Source of the DNA: Micromonospora gifhornensis
GTDB taxonomy: Bacteria > Actinomycetota > Actinomycetes > Mycobacteriales > Micromonosporaceae
DNA length: 39,525 nt
Reading direction: 5' to 3'
NCBI RefSeq assembly: GCF_016863515.1
Contig: NZ_BOPA01000052.1
Coordinates: forward strand, 1-39,525
The number at the start of each line of letters is the position of its first letter. Within the stretch, counting starts at the first letter, position 1. Under the pieces are notes generated by a model. That model worked only from the letters and a program-made list of their open reading frames with translations. It was not told the origin of the DNA and did not search any database. Below are positions 1 to 7,539 of this stretch, in pieces. The position numbers and the translations under genes were made by a program.

Positions 1-1
1 C

Positions 2-187
2 CCCACCGACGTGGCCACCGCCCACCTGGTCATGGTGGCGATCGACGACGACGGACATCCTCGCGCCGTCCCGCCGTTGCTACCCGAGACCGACGGGGAT
101 CGGCGACGCTACCGCGAGGCACAGATCCGCCGCGAACACCGACTCGCGCTACGCCGCGCTCTGCTTGACGGTGCCGAGGAGGGCTGA
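2..187 (+). CDS. acyl-CoA thioesterase, C-terminal fragment
   Basis: The window opens inside a reading frame that runs 61 codons to a TGA. Its end, with an IDDDGHPR stretch followed by VPPLLPET and a basic helical tail (RRRYREAQIRRE), is the typical C-terminus of hotdog-fold acyl-CoA thioesterases of the YciA/BFIT type, which hydrolyse acyl-CoA to free acid and CoA in the cytoplasm. The hotdog core lies before the window, so catalytic residues cannot be checked. The next gene starts 3 bases after the stop, and a GAGGAGG ribosome site lies inside this gene's last codons, so the two are probably co-transcribed. Confidence 0.75.
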   Translation, partial: PTDVATAHLVMVAIDDDGHPRAVPPLLPETDGDRRRYREAQIRREHRLALRRALLDGAEEG

Positions 188-190
188 GCC

Positions 191-814
191 TTGCTCGGAC
201 TGTCAGTAACGACCCTCGTGGGCTACCTTGCCGTGATCGCCGTTCTCATGATCACACCCGGTCCCGACATGATGTTCGTCCTCACCAATGCCACCCGCTA
301 CGGCGCCCGATCCGGCGTCATCGCTGCACTCGGCGTCGCCGCGGGAGAAACCATCCACGTCGCGGCGGTGGTCTGCGGCCTGGCCGCGGTGATCACCGCA
401 TCGCCGGTGCTGTTCACCGCCATCCGCTGGGCCGGCGCCGTGTATCTGGTCATCCTCGGAATCCGAGCCGTACGCCTCAGCGGCTCCGCCAACCACAGCC
501 ACCTCGAGCGCGGCGCAACGCCTCGCCAGGCATTTCTGCGCGGGTTGGTAACCAACCTGCTCAACCCGAAGATGATCATGTTCAGCGTGGCGTTTCTGCC
601 CCAGTTCGTCGATCCAGCTGCCGGCGACCCCGCCGCCCAGCTCATCCTGCTCGGTGCCCTGTTCGTCGCCGTGCAGCTCACAGTTGACGTCACCCTCGGC
701 GCGGGCGTCGGACGCCTGGCGCATCGAATGACCGACGGACTCTGGTCACGGCGCATCAACCGACTCTGCGCGTTCGCCTTCGTCGCGCTTGGCGTTCGCC
801 TCGCACTGGGCTAG
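191..814 (+). CDS. LysE/RhtB family amino-acid exporter
   Basis: A 207-residue inner-membrane protein of the LysE/RhtB family, which exports amino acids or small metabolites using the proton gradient. The family signature ITPGPDMMFVL is at about residues 21-31, followed by GARSGVIAALGVAAGE, and there are about six hydrophobic segments over the length usual for the family. The start is a TTG placed 8 bases after a strong GAGGAGG site inside the end of the preceding thioesterase gene, which supports this unusual start. The substrate cannot be read from sequence. The stop codon overlaps the end of a minus-strand transposase remnant. Confidence 0.9.
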   Translation: MLGLSVTTLVGYLAVIAVLMITPGPDMMFVLTNATRYGARSGVIAALGVAAGETIHVAAVVCGLAAVITASPVLFTAIRWAGAVYLVILGIRAVRLSGSANHSHLERGATPRQAFLRGLVTNLLNPKMIMFSVAFLPQFVDPAAGDPAAQLILLGALFVAVQLTVDVTLGAGVGRLAHRMTDGLWSRRINRLCAFAFVALGVRLALG

Positions 815-905
815 GCCGTGTTTCGTAGGGCGCGGAGCCATTGGTTGATGGCGGCGATGGTGAGGGTGGCTTCGTAGCGCACGGCGAGTCGTAGCGGGTG
901 GCCTT
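811..905 (-). pseudogene. IS5-type transposase C-terminal remnant
   Basis: On the minus strand a short frame reads LRLAVRYEATLTIAAINQWL and then RALRNTA-stop. The YEAT...IAAIN.WL pattern is the usual C-terminal end of IS5-group DDE transposases. Nothing upstream in that frame extends the match, so this is about 30 residues left from an old insertion. Its stop overlaps the stop of the lysE-type gene on the other strand. I saw no terminal inverted repeat or target duplication, so family assignment rests on this tail alone. Confidence 0.5.
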
Positions 906-1071
906 GACAAACCACACTCACAGATTGCTGTCTTACCTGGAGCCTCGCCCTCATCGATCAGCAGCCCCGGCCTACCTGCGCTGACCTGCAAGATCAGGTT
1001 GGAAAAGGCTCGGTGACGGGCCTTCCTCAGGTAGGCGGTCCGATGGCGCCCGGCGGCGCCCGAGCCGGACC
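906..1071. other. intergenic stretch with possible mobile-element debris
   Basis: No intact gene is visible. A minus-strand frame over about 975-1050 reads RHRTAYLRKARHRAF then SNLILQVSAGR-stop, which looks like coding sequence and could be another transposase end, but I cannot assign a family. The region also holds whatever promoter serves the following protease gene; no convincing -35/-10 pair was found. Confidence 0.3.
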
Positions 1072-2418
1072 ATGCACTGCTGTCACTTCGATCTAGACTC
1101 CACCCTCGTGCCGACGAAGACGACGCTGAGCAGATGTCCGGCCTGTGCCCACGACCTGGTCCTGCTGGAGGCGGGGGCGCCCTCGTGGTGCCCTGCCTGT
1201 CAGTGGAACCTGGACGTGTACGACCCCGCCCTGGCCCCGTGGCGCGGCACCAGGATGATCGGTCGGTGGGGGTTCCGGCGAGGGTTGGAGATCGACCGGG
1301 CGACGCATGAGCAGGTGCTGGCCGACCCGGAGGCCCGCCCGGATGGGACGTCGTCGGGGGAGGTCTGGCTGTCGGTGGTCTCCGTGCTGCTGGCCCTGCT
1401 GGGGGTGGCGGCGGTGGGCTACCTCGCCTGGCTCGTCGTGGCCAGCGACCTGCCGCAGGGGGTCAGGCTGGCCCTTGCGATCCCGGCTGTGATCGTCCTG
1501 CTGCTGGTCAAGCCGTCGTTCGGGCGGGTGCCCAGGCATGGCGTGATCACTGAGCGCGAGGCCCCGCAGTTGCACTGGCTGGTGCGGGAAGTCGCTGATG
1601 CCGCCGGAACACCGGTTCCCGACGTGATCTGTGCAGATCTGAGTCTCAACGCCGGTGTCGCGCGGCTGGGTTGGCGTCAGCGGTCGGTGCTCGTCATCGG
1701 GATTCCCCTGTGGGTGATGCTGCCGCGGCCGGCCCGGGTTTCGCTGCTGGCCCACGAACTGGGGCACCTGGCCAACGGCGATCCGCTTCGGGTGCGGAGG
1801 ACCCTGCTGGCGAGGACGTTCGGCGCCCGGGCGGTAGTGGCCACCGGTGGGCGGAACCCCTGGCGGCGTGCCGTTCACGCGGCTGACTCGCTGGCCGAGC
1901 AGGGGTCGGGGCCGGTTGTGCTCCTCGGGATGATCGTCCATGGAATCGTCGCTCTCGCCAATGTCGCTGGCGCGACCGCGCAGTTGCTCGTCGACAGCGT
2001 GGCGATGCCCGACAGCCGCCGCGCCGAATACCGGGCGGATCTGGTCGCCCGCCGGGTCGCCGGCAGCGCGGCCTTCCTCCGATCCTCCGAGACGGTCCTG
2101 CTCGCTGGCCGGATCTGGCAGGACTTGTGGCACCTGGCGCCGCGTATCGACGGCGAGCAGTTGGAGGCGGCGGCTGCTGAAGCCCGGGAAAGCCTGGCTG
2201 CTCGTCTGCCGCTGGCTCGTCAGCTCAGCCGGCGGACCACCGACCTGTGGAGTTCCCACCCGGGCGAAGACCAGCGGATGCGGCTGATCGAGGCCCTGCC
2301 TGCTGTCGACGGCGCTCTCTGTGTTGACACCAGGCGCTGGGCCGATATCGATACCGAGCTCGCGCCATGGCGCCGCGCCGCACACAACGTCCTCCTCGGA
2401 ACCCGGGACCGGTTCTGA
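1072..2418 (+). CDS. M48 family membrane metalloprotease with N-terminal zinc ribbon
   Basis: A 448-residue protein predicted to be an integral-membrane zinc endopeptidase of the M48 (HtpX/Ste24-like) family. Two CPAC motifs near residues 22-25 and 40-43 form a zinc-ribbon-like N-terminus. Two hydrophobic segments lie at roughly 100-146. The catalytic motif HELGH is at residues 228-232 in the context LLAHELGHLANGD, and the third zinc ligand is probably the glutamate in the RRAEYRAD segment near residue 318, as in other M48 enzymes. The annotated ATG has no clear ribosome site; an in-frame GTG at 1108, twelve codons later, would keep the zinc ribbon and may be the true start. The family degrades damaged membrane proteins; the substrate here is unknown. 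Confidence 0.85.
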   Translation: MHCCHFDLDSTLVPTKTTLSRCPACAHDLVLLEAGAPSWCPACQWNLDVYDPALAPWRGTRMIGRWGFRRGLEIDRATHEQVLADPEARPDGTSSGEVWLSVVSVLLALLGVAAVGYLAWLVVASDLPQGVRLALAIPAVIVLLLVKPSFGRVPRHGVITEREAPQLHWLVREVADAAGTPVPDVICADLSLNAGVARLGWRQRSVLVIGIPLWVMLPRPARVSLLAHELGHLANGDPLRVRRTLLARTFGARAVVATGGRNPWRRAVHAADSLAEQGSGPVVLLGMIVHGIVALANVAGATAQLLVDSVAMPDSRRAEYRADLVARRVAGSAAFLRSSETVLLAGRIWQDLWHLAPRIDGEQLEAAAAEARESLAARLPLARQLSRRTTDLWSSHPGEDQRMRLIEALPAVDGALCVDTRRWADIDTELAPWRRAAHNVLLGTRDRF

Positions 2419-2421
2419 GAG

Positions 2422-2856
2422 GTTGCCGGTGAGGCCGCCGACGGCGTGGAGGCGGTCGCCGTGGTCCGCCGTAACGAGCCCGACGTGGTGCTCATGGACA
2501 TCCGCATGCCCGTGATGGACGGCATCGAGGCAACTCGCCGAATGGTCGACGGCATGGCGAGGCCACCGCGGATCATCATTCTCACGACCTTCAACGTCGA
2601 CCGGTACGTCTACGCCGCGCTCGCACCGCATCGGGTGGCCGCGCTCGTGCTCGAGGAGCGCCCACCGCCGGTGCTGCTCGGCCTTGCCATGCCGAGCTGC
2701 GTCCCGGAGACCGCGCCGTACTACGACCGGGAGGTGCGGCCGGCCGTGCTTTCGGGGCTGAATGCCCCCGACCCCGCCTGGTGGGAGGCGCTCGCCACGA
2801 CGCACCACCGGCACATCGTCAACGATCAACCACTACCGGATCGGCAGTGCACGTAG
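2422..2856 (+). pseudogene. truncated response-regulator receiver domain
   Basis: The frame from 2422 encodes VAGEAADGVEAVAVVRRNEP followed by DVVLMDIRMPVMDGIEAT and, later, IIILTTFNVDRYVYAAL. This is the middle of a NarL/LuxR-type receiver domain with the phospho-acceptor aspartate (in LMDIRMP) and the switch threonine (in LTTF). The first strand and acidic pair, the switch lysine and the whole DNA-binding domain are missing. From about 2630 the frame stays open into unrelated sequence ending near 2856 that I do not recognise. It runs into the converging dioxygenase gene. It looks like a deletion product, not a working regulator. Confidence 0.6.
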
Positions 2857-3704
2857 TCCTTCGGTCCGCGGGGGATGTCGCCGCGCAGGGTGATGCGGTG
2901 CATGACCCGTCGAGCGGATCCGTAGTCCCGGTTGGCGTAGTGGGTGGTACTGCGGTTGTCCCAGAGCGCCACGTCCCCGGGGCGCCATCGGTGCCGCACG
3001 ATGTGCTCCGGCTTGGTGAGGTGGGCGTAGAGCAGGTCCAGGATGGCCCGGCTCTCGAAGTCCGATACGCCGACGATGTGCGAGGTGAAACCCGGATTCA
3101 CGAAGATCCCTCGACGGCCGGTCTCGGGATGGACCCGGACCACCGGGTGTTCGACCGGATCCAGTCGGGACACCTGTTGGCCCTCCCACACGTTGCCTCC
3201 GCGTTGGGCGAGGTAGTAGCCGAACTCGCGAGTGCCGTCGTGAATGGCGGTGAGTTGATCGACAAGTCGACGTACCGGTTCGCTGAGCGAGTCGTACGCC
3301 AGTTGCGCGTCGGCCCAGTTGGTGTCGCCTCCGGTGGGCGGGAGGATGACGGCGCGCAGGATCGAGCCGAGTGGTGGTCGCTTCATGAAGGTGACGTCGG
3401 TATGCCAGACGTCGGCGAAGCCGTTGTCCGTGCTGTCGAGGGCGTAGATCTCGGGGTGTGCGTCATCGACGCCGCCGACCACGGGGTGGGATGCTGTCAG
3501 TTCTCCGATTCTGCGTCCCAGACGCACCTGGCCATCGTCGTCGAGGCGCTGATCGCGCAGGAAGAGCACCTTGCGGTCGACCAGCGCGGCGCGCAGCGCC
3601 GTGACCTCCTCGTCGCTGGCGATGGCCAGGTCCAGACCGTGGACCAGAGCGCCAAAGTGTGGTCCCAGCGGTTCGAGGTCGAGCTGGGTGTGAACCGTGG
3701 TCAT
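2826..3704 (-). CDS. tauD: taurine/sulfonate 2-oxoglutarate dioxygenase (TauD-like)
   Basis: A 292-residue Fe(II)/2-oxoglutarate-dependent dioxygenase. It matches the TauD family, which hydroxylates taurine next to sulfur so that sulfite is released for assimilation. The iron facial triad is visible as His101-x-Asp103 (in WHTDVTF) and His255 (in RSTTHYANRDY), with Arg270 placed to bind 2-oxoglutarate; these positions closely track those of E. coli TauD. The start ATG overlaps the stop of the upstream ATPase gene by an ATGA, so the two are translationally coupled. It is the last gene of a permease-binding protein-ATPase-dioxygenase operon. Related alkylsulfatases and other sulfonate dioxygenases share this fold, so the exact substrate is inferred from context. 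Confidence 0.85.
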   Translation of the reverse strand: MTTVHTQLDLEPLGPHFGALVHGLDLAIASDEEVTALRAALVDRKVLFLRDQRLDDDGQVRLGRRIGELTASHPVVGGVDDAHPEIYALDSTDNGFADVWHTDVTFMKRPPLGSILRAVILPPTGGDTNWADAQLAYDSLSEPVRRLVDQLTAIHDGTREFGYYLAQRGGNVWEGQQVSRLDPVEHPVVRVHPETGRRGIFVNPGFTSHIVGVSDFESRAILDLLYAHLTKPEHIVRHRWRPGDVALWDNRSTTHYANRDYGSARRVMHRITLRGDIPRGPKDYVHCRSGSG

Positions 3705-4471
3705 GCGGATGCTCCTTCGCTTCGGACGGCGTGTCCGATCTCGGCGCGCAGGGCGGCGTAGTCGGGCAGGCCTCGCAGGTCGTCCGGGGTGATGCCGGTG
3801 CGAGGTAGGTGGATGGGCAGGTCCAGGACGATCCGGCCGGGGCGAGGGCTGAGCACCACGACCCGGCTGCCGAGAAAGACTGCCTCGTCCACACTGTGGG
3901 TGACGAAGATCGAGGTGCGCCCGGGCGCGGTGCTGACCGAGCGAAGGTCTTCCTGGAGGCGCTCGCGGGTGAGCGCGTCGAGCGCTGCGAACGGTTCGTC
4001 GAGGAGCAGCAGTGGGCGGTCGGCGGCGAGGGCCCGGGCGATGGCGACTCGCTGCTGCTGGCCGCCGGAGATCTGCCAGGTGCGGCGCTTTGCCACGTCG
4101 TGCAGCCCGACCCGGTTGAGGAGCGCGTCGACGCCATCGGTGGGCTGCCCGGCGTACCGCAGTGCCAACTCGATGTTGCCGCCGACGGTTTTCCACGGGA
4201 AGAGCCGGGGCTGCTGAAAAACCAGGCCGGCGCTGCGCCCTGGGATCGGTGGTACGCCGCCGGTCAGGACCGTGCCGGTGGTGGGCTGCTCGAAGCCGGC
4301 GATCAGCCGCAGCAGTGTGCTCTTGCCGCACCCGGACGCGCCGACCAGGACGAGGAACTCGCCCGGCGGCACTGTCAGGTCGATGGGACCGAGGGCGACG
4401 ACTTCGCCGTATCTGTGCTCGACGTCGGTGACGGTGATCGCCGCGGTGTCGCCGGATTCAGCCGAGGGCAT
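3701..4471 (-). CDS. tauB: sulfonate ABC transporter ATPase (TauB/SsuB-like)
   Basis: A 256-residue ABC ATPase that would power import of taurine or other aliphatic sulfonates together with the adjacent permease and binding protein. Walker A GASGCGKST is at residues 44-52, the signature ISGGQ at 134-138 and Walker B LLLLDEP at 154-160, followed by the H-loop region VTHSVDEA. The FQQPRLFPWKTV segment after the Q-loop is typical of nitrate/sulfonate/taurine importers. It overlaps the binding-protein gene by 14 bases at its start and the dioxygenase gene by 4 at its end. Confidence 0.88.
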   Translation of the reverse strand: MPSAESGDTAAITVTDVEHRYGEVVALGPIDLTVPPGEFLVLVGASGCGKSTLLRLIAGFEQPTTGTVLTGGVPPIPGRSAGLVFQQPRLFPWKTVGGNIELALRYAGQPTDGVDALLNRVGLHDVAKRRTWQISGGQQQRVAIARALAADRPLLLLDEPFAALDALTRERLQEDLRSVSTAPGRTSIFVTHSVDEAVFLGSRVVVLSPRPGRIVLDLPIHLPRTGITPDDLRGLPDYAALRAEIGHAVRSEGASA

Positions 4472-5480
4472 CGGGCAGTCCTACGGTATAGATCGCTGCC
4501 TGTACGGTCGCCAGGTCTGGCACAGCGTCGATCTTCTGCTGGTCCTTGAGGAACTGTGCGGCGCTGACGAGATTGTCAGCGAGTTTGCCCTTGGCCGCGG
4601 AGGTGCCCAGCCATTCGGGGCTGGCCAGGTCCTCGGACTTGAGGAAGACACCCTGCGAGAGTTGCCGCTGCGCTTCCTCCGGGCTGAGGTTGAGTTCGGC
4701 GCCGACCGACTTCGCTGCCGCGGCGGGGTCGTCGTGGATCAGGTTCAGGGCCTGGGACTGGGCCTTGCGCCAGGCGTCGACTGCGGCAGGGTGCGCCTCA
4801 ACGAAGTCCGTGGCGACGACGCCGAGGTCCAGTGTGGGCTTGCCGGCGGTGGCGAGTTCGCGACTGGTGATCAGCACCGTACCGGTCTTGCGGAGCTCAT
4901 CCAGTGATGGCAACCAGGAGTAGGCCGCGTCCAGGTCGCCCCGGGTCCAGGCGGCCAGGATGTCCTGGGGCTCCAGGTCGACGATGGTGAGCTCTGATTC
5001 CTTGACGCCGGCCCGATCCAGGGCGGCCAGCAGGCTGTAGTGGGCGGTGGAGGCGAAGGGGGTCCCCACCTTCTTGCCGCGCAGGCCGGTGATGTCGGTG
5101 ACGCCGGCGCCGTTGCGGGCCACCAACGCCTCGTTGTCGCCGGCCACGTCGAGGACGAAGGCGACCTGATACGGAATGTTCAGCGGCGCGGAGAGACCGC
5201 GCGCCACCGGACTCGACCCGATCGCCGCGATGTCGACGCTGCCGGCGACGAAGGCGGTGTTGATGCTCGCGCCGGAGTCGAACTTGGTCCAGGTGATCTG
5301 GTAGTCGGGTAGCGCATCCTCAAGCAGTCTCTGGTTCTTCACGATGAGGTCGCCGCTGGGGAAGGCCTGGTAGGCGATCCGGATGGTCTTGCGGCCCGGA
5401 TCGCCGCCGCTGGCGGCACCGTCGCCGCAGGCACTCAACAGCAGGGACACGGCTGCCAGCAGACCGAGTGTCTTGCGCAT
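4458..5480 (-). CDS. tauA: sulfonate ABC transporter substrate-binding lipoprotein (TauA/SsuA-like)
   Basis: A 340-residue extracytoplasmic solute-binding protein. The N-terminus MRKTLGLLAAVSLLLSAC is a lipoprotein signal with the lipidated cysteine at residue 18. The mature part, with KTIRIAYQAFPSGDLIVKNQ near its start and VDIAAIGSSPVARGL after it, is characteristic of NrtA/SsuA/TauA proteins. The reading frame is open further upstream, but the signal peptide decides for the ATG at 5480. It follows the permease gene by 10 bases and overlaps the ATPase gene by 14. Confidence 0.88.
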   Translation of the reverse strand: MRKTLGLLAAVSLLLSACGDGAASGGDPGRKTIRIAYQAFPSGDLIVKNQRLLEDALPDYQITWTKFDSGASINTAFVAGSVDIAAIGSSPVARGLSAPLNIPYQVAFVLDVAGDNEALVARNGAGVTDITGLRGKKVGTPFASTAHYSLLAALDRAGVKESELTIVDLEPQDILAAWTRGDLDAAYSWLPSLDELRKTGTVLITSRELATAGKPTLDLGVVATDFVEAHPAAVDAWRKAQSQALNLIHDDPAAAAKSVGAELNLSPEEAQRQLSQGVFLKSEDLASPEWLGTSAAKGKLADNLVSAAQFLKDQQKIDAVPDLATVQAAIYTVGLPDALG

Positions 5481-5490
5481 CTGTTGTCTC

Positions 5491-6357
5491 CTAGATCTGG
5501 CCCCGCCACGGGATGAGCCGGTTTTCGGCGGTCCGTAGCAGGGCGTCGATGATGAGGCCGGACAGGCCAATGGCGAAGAGGCCGAGAATGACGACGTCGG
5601 TCTGGGAGTAGCGCTGGGCGTCGCGAACCATGCCACCGATGCCGGGTACGCCGTTGATCGTCTCGGCGGCGACCACCGAGGAGTACGCGACCCCCACCGC
5701 GATCCGGATGCCGGTGAATATCTCCGGTAACGCGTGGGGGAGCACCACGTCGCGGATCACGTGAACACGACCGGCGCCCAGCGCCCGCGCGGCCTCGACC
5801 AGACCGGTCGGTGCGGAGTGGACGGCCGCGGCGGTCGCGACCGCCACGGGCGGCAACGCGGCGATGGAGAGCAACCAGAGCTTGGGCGTCTCGTCGATGC
5901 CGAACCAGATGATGAAGAGGCTGAAGTAGGCAAGCGGCGGAAGGGCGCGGACGAAGGTGACGACCGGTTCGATCACTACCCGGAACCCGCTGACAGTTCC
6001 CATCACGACACCGAGGAGCACCCCACCGGCGATGCCGATCATGGAGCCGATCAGGATGCGCCGCAGGCTGACGCCGAGGTGTTCGATGAGCAGATGCCCG
6101 CTGTAGCCGCGGACGCCGTCGTGGGTGGTCGACGTCTGGACCAGTTGGTGCCACACGGCGCCGGGTGAGGGGATGAAGGTCGGATTGCCGGTGGTCCGGG
6201 CGGCGACTTCCCAGAGCCCGTAGAGCACGACGAGGGCGAGGAGCCGAAGCAGGATCCGACGGCGGCGCCCGCCACGGGGTGCCAGAGCCCTCCGGGCGGC
6301 CGTCGATGCACCGATCGAGGTTTCCGCGGTGGGTGACGCGGAGACTGTGGTGGTCAC
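5491..6357 (-). CDS. tauC: sulfonate ABC transporter permease (TauC/SsuC-like)
   Basis: A 288-residue inner-membrane permease with about six hydrophobic segments. The cytoplasmic coupling loop, EAARALGAGRVHVIRDVVLPHALPEIFTG with its conserved Ala and Gly, marks the binding-protein-dependent transporter family, and overall it resembles SsuC/TauC. It is the first gene of the four-gene operon and starts with GTG, preceded by an AGGAAA ribosome site in a short AT-rich stretch. The gene order permease, binding protein, ATPase, dioxygenase differs from the tauABCD order of E. coli. Confidence 0.87.
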   Translation of the reverse strand: MTTTVSASPTAETSIGASTAARRALAPRGGRRRRILLRLLALVVLYGLWEVAARTTGNPTFIPSPGAVWHQLVQTSTTHDGVRGYSGHLLIEHLGVSLRRILIGSMIGIAGGVLLGVVMGTVSGFRVVIEPVVTFVRALPPLAYFSLFIIWFGIDETPKLWLLSIAALPPVAVATAAAVHSAPTGLVEAARALGAGRVHVIRDVVLPHALPEIFTGIRIAVGVAYSSVVAAETINGVPGIGGMVRDAQRYSQTDVVILGLFAIGLSGLIIDALLRTAENRLIPWRGQI

Positions 6358-6589
6358 CCACTTTTCCTATAGTGAAAGTAGGTAATGGGCAAGCGGAGAT
6401 CACAGGGCGGGACGGCCGGCTACGTACCCACGCTGTTTCGTAGTCATGGAGCACGTCGGCCTTTGGCTGTCCCGCCCAGCTGTTGTCGATGCCGAGGAGC
6501 GTGTCAGGGCGGGTGGCGAAGACCCCCTGAGCGTGGTGGCCGCCCGGTCGGCGAGAGAGGCGCTCGTTCTCCGGCGCGTGTAGCCCGTG

Positions 6590-6700
6590 TGGGGACTCCT
6601 GGCCGCGCTCCTCCGACTCGAGCATCCGAGCGACGTCGTCCAGGGTGAAGCCGAGGCTGGTGAGGCGGCTGATGCGCAGCGCGAGAATGAGATGACGGGC
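6590..6700 (-). pseudogene. MerR-like regulator fragment
   Basis: A minus-strand frame reads ARHLILALRISRLTSLGFTL followed by DDVARMLESEERG. The pattern of a hydrophobic helix, then L..LGF.L..VA.ML, is the end of the winged-helix part of MerR-family regulators. The first helix-turn-helix is absent, and the frame continues into low-quality sequence instead of a coiled coil or effector domain. I take it as a remnant; the match is short and could be chance. Confidence 0.35.
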
Positions 6701-6709
6701 GATTATCGG

Positions 6710-7009
6710 TCAGGGAAATGCCGAAACCTGGTTGGTGAAGGTTGTGGCGACAACCAACGCCCCGCCGGCCGTCGAGGTCGCGGCCGGCGTCACGATAGAC
6801 GCAAGAACGTGCCACCTGTTCGGAAGCCCAGCGACCAGGATGCCGATCATCGCGCCAACGAACACGGGCACCAGAATGAAGATGACCAGATGTTCCGCCA
6901 CGTCGACAACAAGGAATGCTGCCGCCGAAGAAGGGGCGTCCGGCTCGTCTCGGATGACGAAGTAGGACAGTGCGCCGAGCCGCCTGCGTTCCTGCCAGTG
7001 GCTTTCCAT
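6710..7009 (-). CDS. possible small membrane protein, uncertain
   Basis: An open frame of 99 codons from an ATG at 7009. It contains one clear hydrophobic helix (AAFLVVDVAEHLVIFILVPV and following residues) and a second weaker one (VLASIVTPAATSTAGGALVV). The frame is also open upstream of this ATG to 7201, but the upstream part has poor third-position GC, unlike real genes here. No Shine-Dalgarno site is obvious. It may be a broken end of a larger membrane protein. I do not recognise a family. Confidence 0.28.
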   Translation of the reverse strand: MESHWQERRRLGALSYFVIRDEPDAPSSAAAFLVVDVAEHLVIFILVPVFVGAMIGILVAGLPNRWHVLASIVTPAATSTAGGALVVATTFTNQVSAFP

Positions 7010-7388
7010 TGCTACCGCAAAGTGCGGCACATGCCGTTCTGTACAGGCATAACCTGGCACCGCGGGCCGCTCGACTGGCGTATGCGATCCTCGACGGCAC
7101 GCTGGTCTCGATCGACCGGGGCGCCGAGCGCCCGCTATCCACGATGAGATGGCAATGTCGTCGTGACCGCCTGGACCGACACGGCGATAACAACCATCCA
7201 TGTGACGTCAGTGGGAACAAGGGACACTCGACTATGGTCACGTTCGATGTGCGCGCCAGGCAGATGTGCACGCCGGAGTGGCGTATCACTGCCCTGCGGC
7301 GCGCGGCAGCTATCTGTACCTGCACCGGGTCGGATAGTGCGCGAAGCGTACTGGCGGCAAGGCCGGTCCGTATGGCAATATCGGCGGC

Positions 7389-7510
7389 GGTCATGAGTGT
7401 CAGCGTCAAGGCCCCGGCCTGCTGGCCGGCAACCCTCGTGCGTCCGCGGTGGGGTGCCTCCGGGTGAGGACCAGGCCGCCGGCGTCCGCCGGAGAGGCAA
7501 GCGCGGACCC
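7389..7510 (+). ncRNA. SAM-IV riboswitch
   Basis: The leader matches from memory the SAM-IV aptamer described in Streptomyces and relatives. In order it has GTCATGAG and CAGCGTCAAG, the GCTGGCCGGCAACCCT segment, a GGTGGGGTGCC block, GGGTGA, then GACCAGGC, a variable hairpin (about 7472-7493), and the conserved GGCAAGCGCGG tail at 7496-7506 that forms the pseudoknot. P1 would pair GGTCAT (7389-7394) with AGGACC, with one mismatch. SAM-IV senses S-adenosylmethionine and usually turns off sulfur-metabolism genes. It sits 30 bases before a class V aminotransferase, which fits such control. Confidence 0.85.
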
Positions 7511-7536
7511 GTGCGGGTCCACCGTCATGAAGGACC
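7505..7536 (+). promoter_or_regulatory. putative SAM-IV expression platform
   Basis: Two mutually exclusive pairings are visible. GGACCC (7505-7510) can form a hairpin with GGGTCC (7515-7520) across a 4-base loop. Alternatively GGTCC (7516-7520) can pair with GGACC (7532-7536), which contains part of the ribosome site AAGGA (7530-7534) of the aminotransferase. The first fold frees the ribosome site and the second hides it. Because the first hairpin overlaps the aptamer tail, ligand binding could shift the balance. This is inference from pairing only. Confidence 0.5.
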
Positions 7537-7539
7537 AGT

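Larger units (their letters stand above)
6358..7388. other. long gene-poor stretch with decayed fragments
   Basis: About 1 kb without a confidently intact gene. The first bases (6359-6386) are unusually AT-rich and carry a short inverted repeat (ACTTT...AAAGT), and probably hold the promoter of the sulfonate operon. An imperfect 13-bp inverted repeat has its arms at 6405-6417 and 6465-6477. A MerR-like fragment and a small membrane-protein frame, both minus strand, are listed separately. From 7010 to 7388 I see only mixed-frame sequence and the likely promoter of the SAM-IV leader; an AATAT-containing stretch at 7371-7381 is a weak -10 candidate. Confidence 0.4.

Noticed and set aside
2781..3761. 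A 326-codon plus-strand frame over the dioxygenase gene
   Set aside because: It is antisense to the TauD-like gene, which has all iron and 2-oxoglutarate ligands; the plus-strand product has no recognisable domain.
6359..6386. Possible -10 hexamers (TACTTT or CACTAT on the minus strand) for the sulfonate operon
   Set aside because: Several overlapping weak candidates and no matching -35, so I mention the AT-rich stretch but do not call a promoter.
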